Positions 31,481-31,947 of a stretch of DNA of 31,947 nucleotides are shown here, in pieces. The notes beneath the pieces are model-generated. The model was not told the DNA's origin. It did not search any database and worked only from the letters and a program-made list of their open reading frames with translations. The first letter of the stretch is position 1. Each line of letters begins with the position of its first letter. The stretch is from assembly GCA_964599275.1 (NCBI GenBank), contig CAZRFK010000013.1, forward strand, positions 1 through 31,947. Direction: 5' to 3'. The position numbers and the translations under genes were made by a program. Source of the DNA: PUMD01 sp964599275. GTDB taxonomy: Bacteria; Bacillota; Sulfobacillia; SLMV01.

Positions 31481-31947
31481 ATGAGGATTAACACTAATAT
31501 TGAATCACTGAATGCCTACCGTAACCTGAACACTACCAACCGGGCACAGTCGCGTTCACTGGAGCGTCTATCTTCGGGGTTTCGCATAAACAGGGCGGCT
31601 GATGACGCAGCAGGTCTGTCCATCTCGGAGAAGATGAGAGGGCAAATCAGCGGTTTGAATGAGGCGGTCAGCAATGCGCAGGACGGAATATCCCTGATAC
31701 AGACTGCCGAGGGTGCGCTGAATGAGACGCATGCAATTTTGCAGCGTATGAGAGAGCTGGGTAACCAGGCGGCCAATGACACCCTGACCACCGAAGACAG
31801 GGGAGCACTGCAGGAAGAGATGGACCAGCTGTCGGTCGAAATCACCCGGATTGCAGAGACTACCGAATTTAATACCGAAGAGCTGCTGAACGGTACCTTC
31901 AGCAATAGAGGCCTGCAGATAGGAGCCAATCAGGGTCAGACCATGGA
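31481..31947 (+). CDS. hag: Flagellin, N-terminal part, truncated by window edge
   Basis: The frame opens at ATG 31481 after AAGGAGG and runs off the window end without a stop. The 155 visible residues contain the conserved flagellin N-terminus: MRINTNIESLNAYRNLNTTN, RSLERLSSGFRINRAADDAAGLSISEKMRGQI, GLNEAVSNAQDGISLIQTAEGALNE and LQRMRELGNQAANDTLTTEDR. These are the D0 and D1 helices; the variable domain is not reached. It is transcribed from a sigma-28 promoter. Confidence 0.97.
   Translation, partial: MRINTNIESLNAYRNLNTTNRAQSRSLERLSSGFRINRAADDAAGLSISEKMRGQISGLNEAVSNAQDGISLIQTAEGALNETHAILQRMRELGNQAANDTLTTEDRGALQEEMDQLSVEITRIAETTEFNTEELLNGTFSNRGLQIGANQGQTM

Noticed and set aside
1..31947. 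tRNA, rRNA or CRISPR elements
   Set aside because: No cloverleaf with a TTCGA-type T-loop, no rRNA core sequence and no regularly spaced direct repeats were seen on either strand by eye.

Overview
This window looks like a chromosomal segment of a spore-forming, flagellated Firmicute of about 50% GC. Every gene lies on the + strand. The gene order matches the ywlC-ywlG / atp / spoIID-spoIIQ-spoIIID / flhO-flhP / fabZ arrangement of Bacillus and Clostridia. Several housekeeping proteins carry acidic insertions (AtpG, AtpC, AtpD N-terminus, the SpoIIQ-like linker), which would suit a halophile. A Halanaerobiales-type organism such as Halarsenatibacter is my low-confidence guess from composition and gene content only.

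Layout. (1) 1-7034: a DUF1385 (YqhQ-like) C-terminus, prfA, prmC, a Sua5/YrdC threonylcarbamoyl-AMP synthase, a protein-arginine-phosphatase-type LMW phosphatase fused to ribose-5-phosphate isomerase B, a YwlG-like protein, then the envelope polysaccharide genes tagO/wecA and wecB/mnaA. (2) 7095-12682: F1Fo ATP synthase genes atpFHAGDC. atpB (a) and atpE (c) are absent from the expected place, because wecB directly precedes atpF. (3) 12809-15299: sporulation genes spoIID, a spoIIQ-like M23 gene that has lost a zinc ligand, and spoIIID. (4) 15367-17220: a c-di-GMP-I riboswitch and the rod/hook-type genes flhO and flhP. (5) 17281-23098: fabZ, nagA, a GNAT acetyltransferase, an M28 peptidase and a two-gene NatAB-like ABC exporter. 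(6) 23099-25810: a gene-poor stretch, a hypothetical gene with a SHOCT-like tail, then a sigma-A promoter, SAM-I riboswitch and metK. (7) 25880-27259: a reduced GT2-like membrane protein and a ComF-like protein without the PRPP motif. (8) 27381-31947: a sigma-28-driven flgM-flgN-flgK-flgL operon, a 750-bp spacer with a minus-strand group II intron remnant, a second sigma-28 promoter, and the 5' part of a flagellin gene.

The most unusual non-coding signal is a set of leaders in which an inverted repeat captures the Shine-Dalgarno or start codon. The strongest are a perfect 12-bp repeat around the spoIID start and a two-alternative stem architecture at the spoIIID start. Weaker examples lie at fabZ, the GT2-like gene, flgM and flagellin. 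The two known riboswitch classes link SAM supply (metK) and c-di-GMP (flagellar basal body) to their genes. All calls come from reading the sequence; no searches were run.
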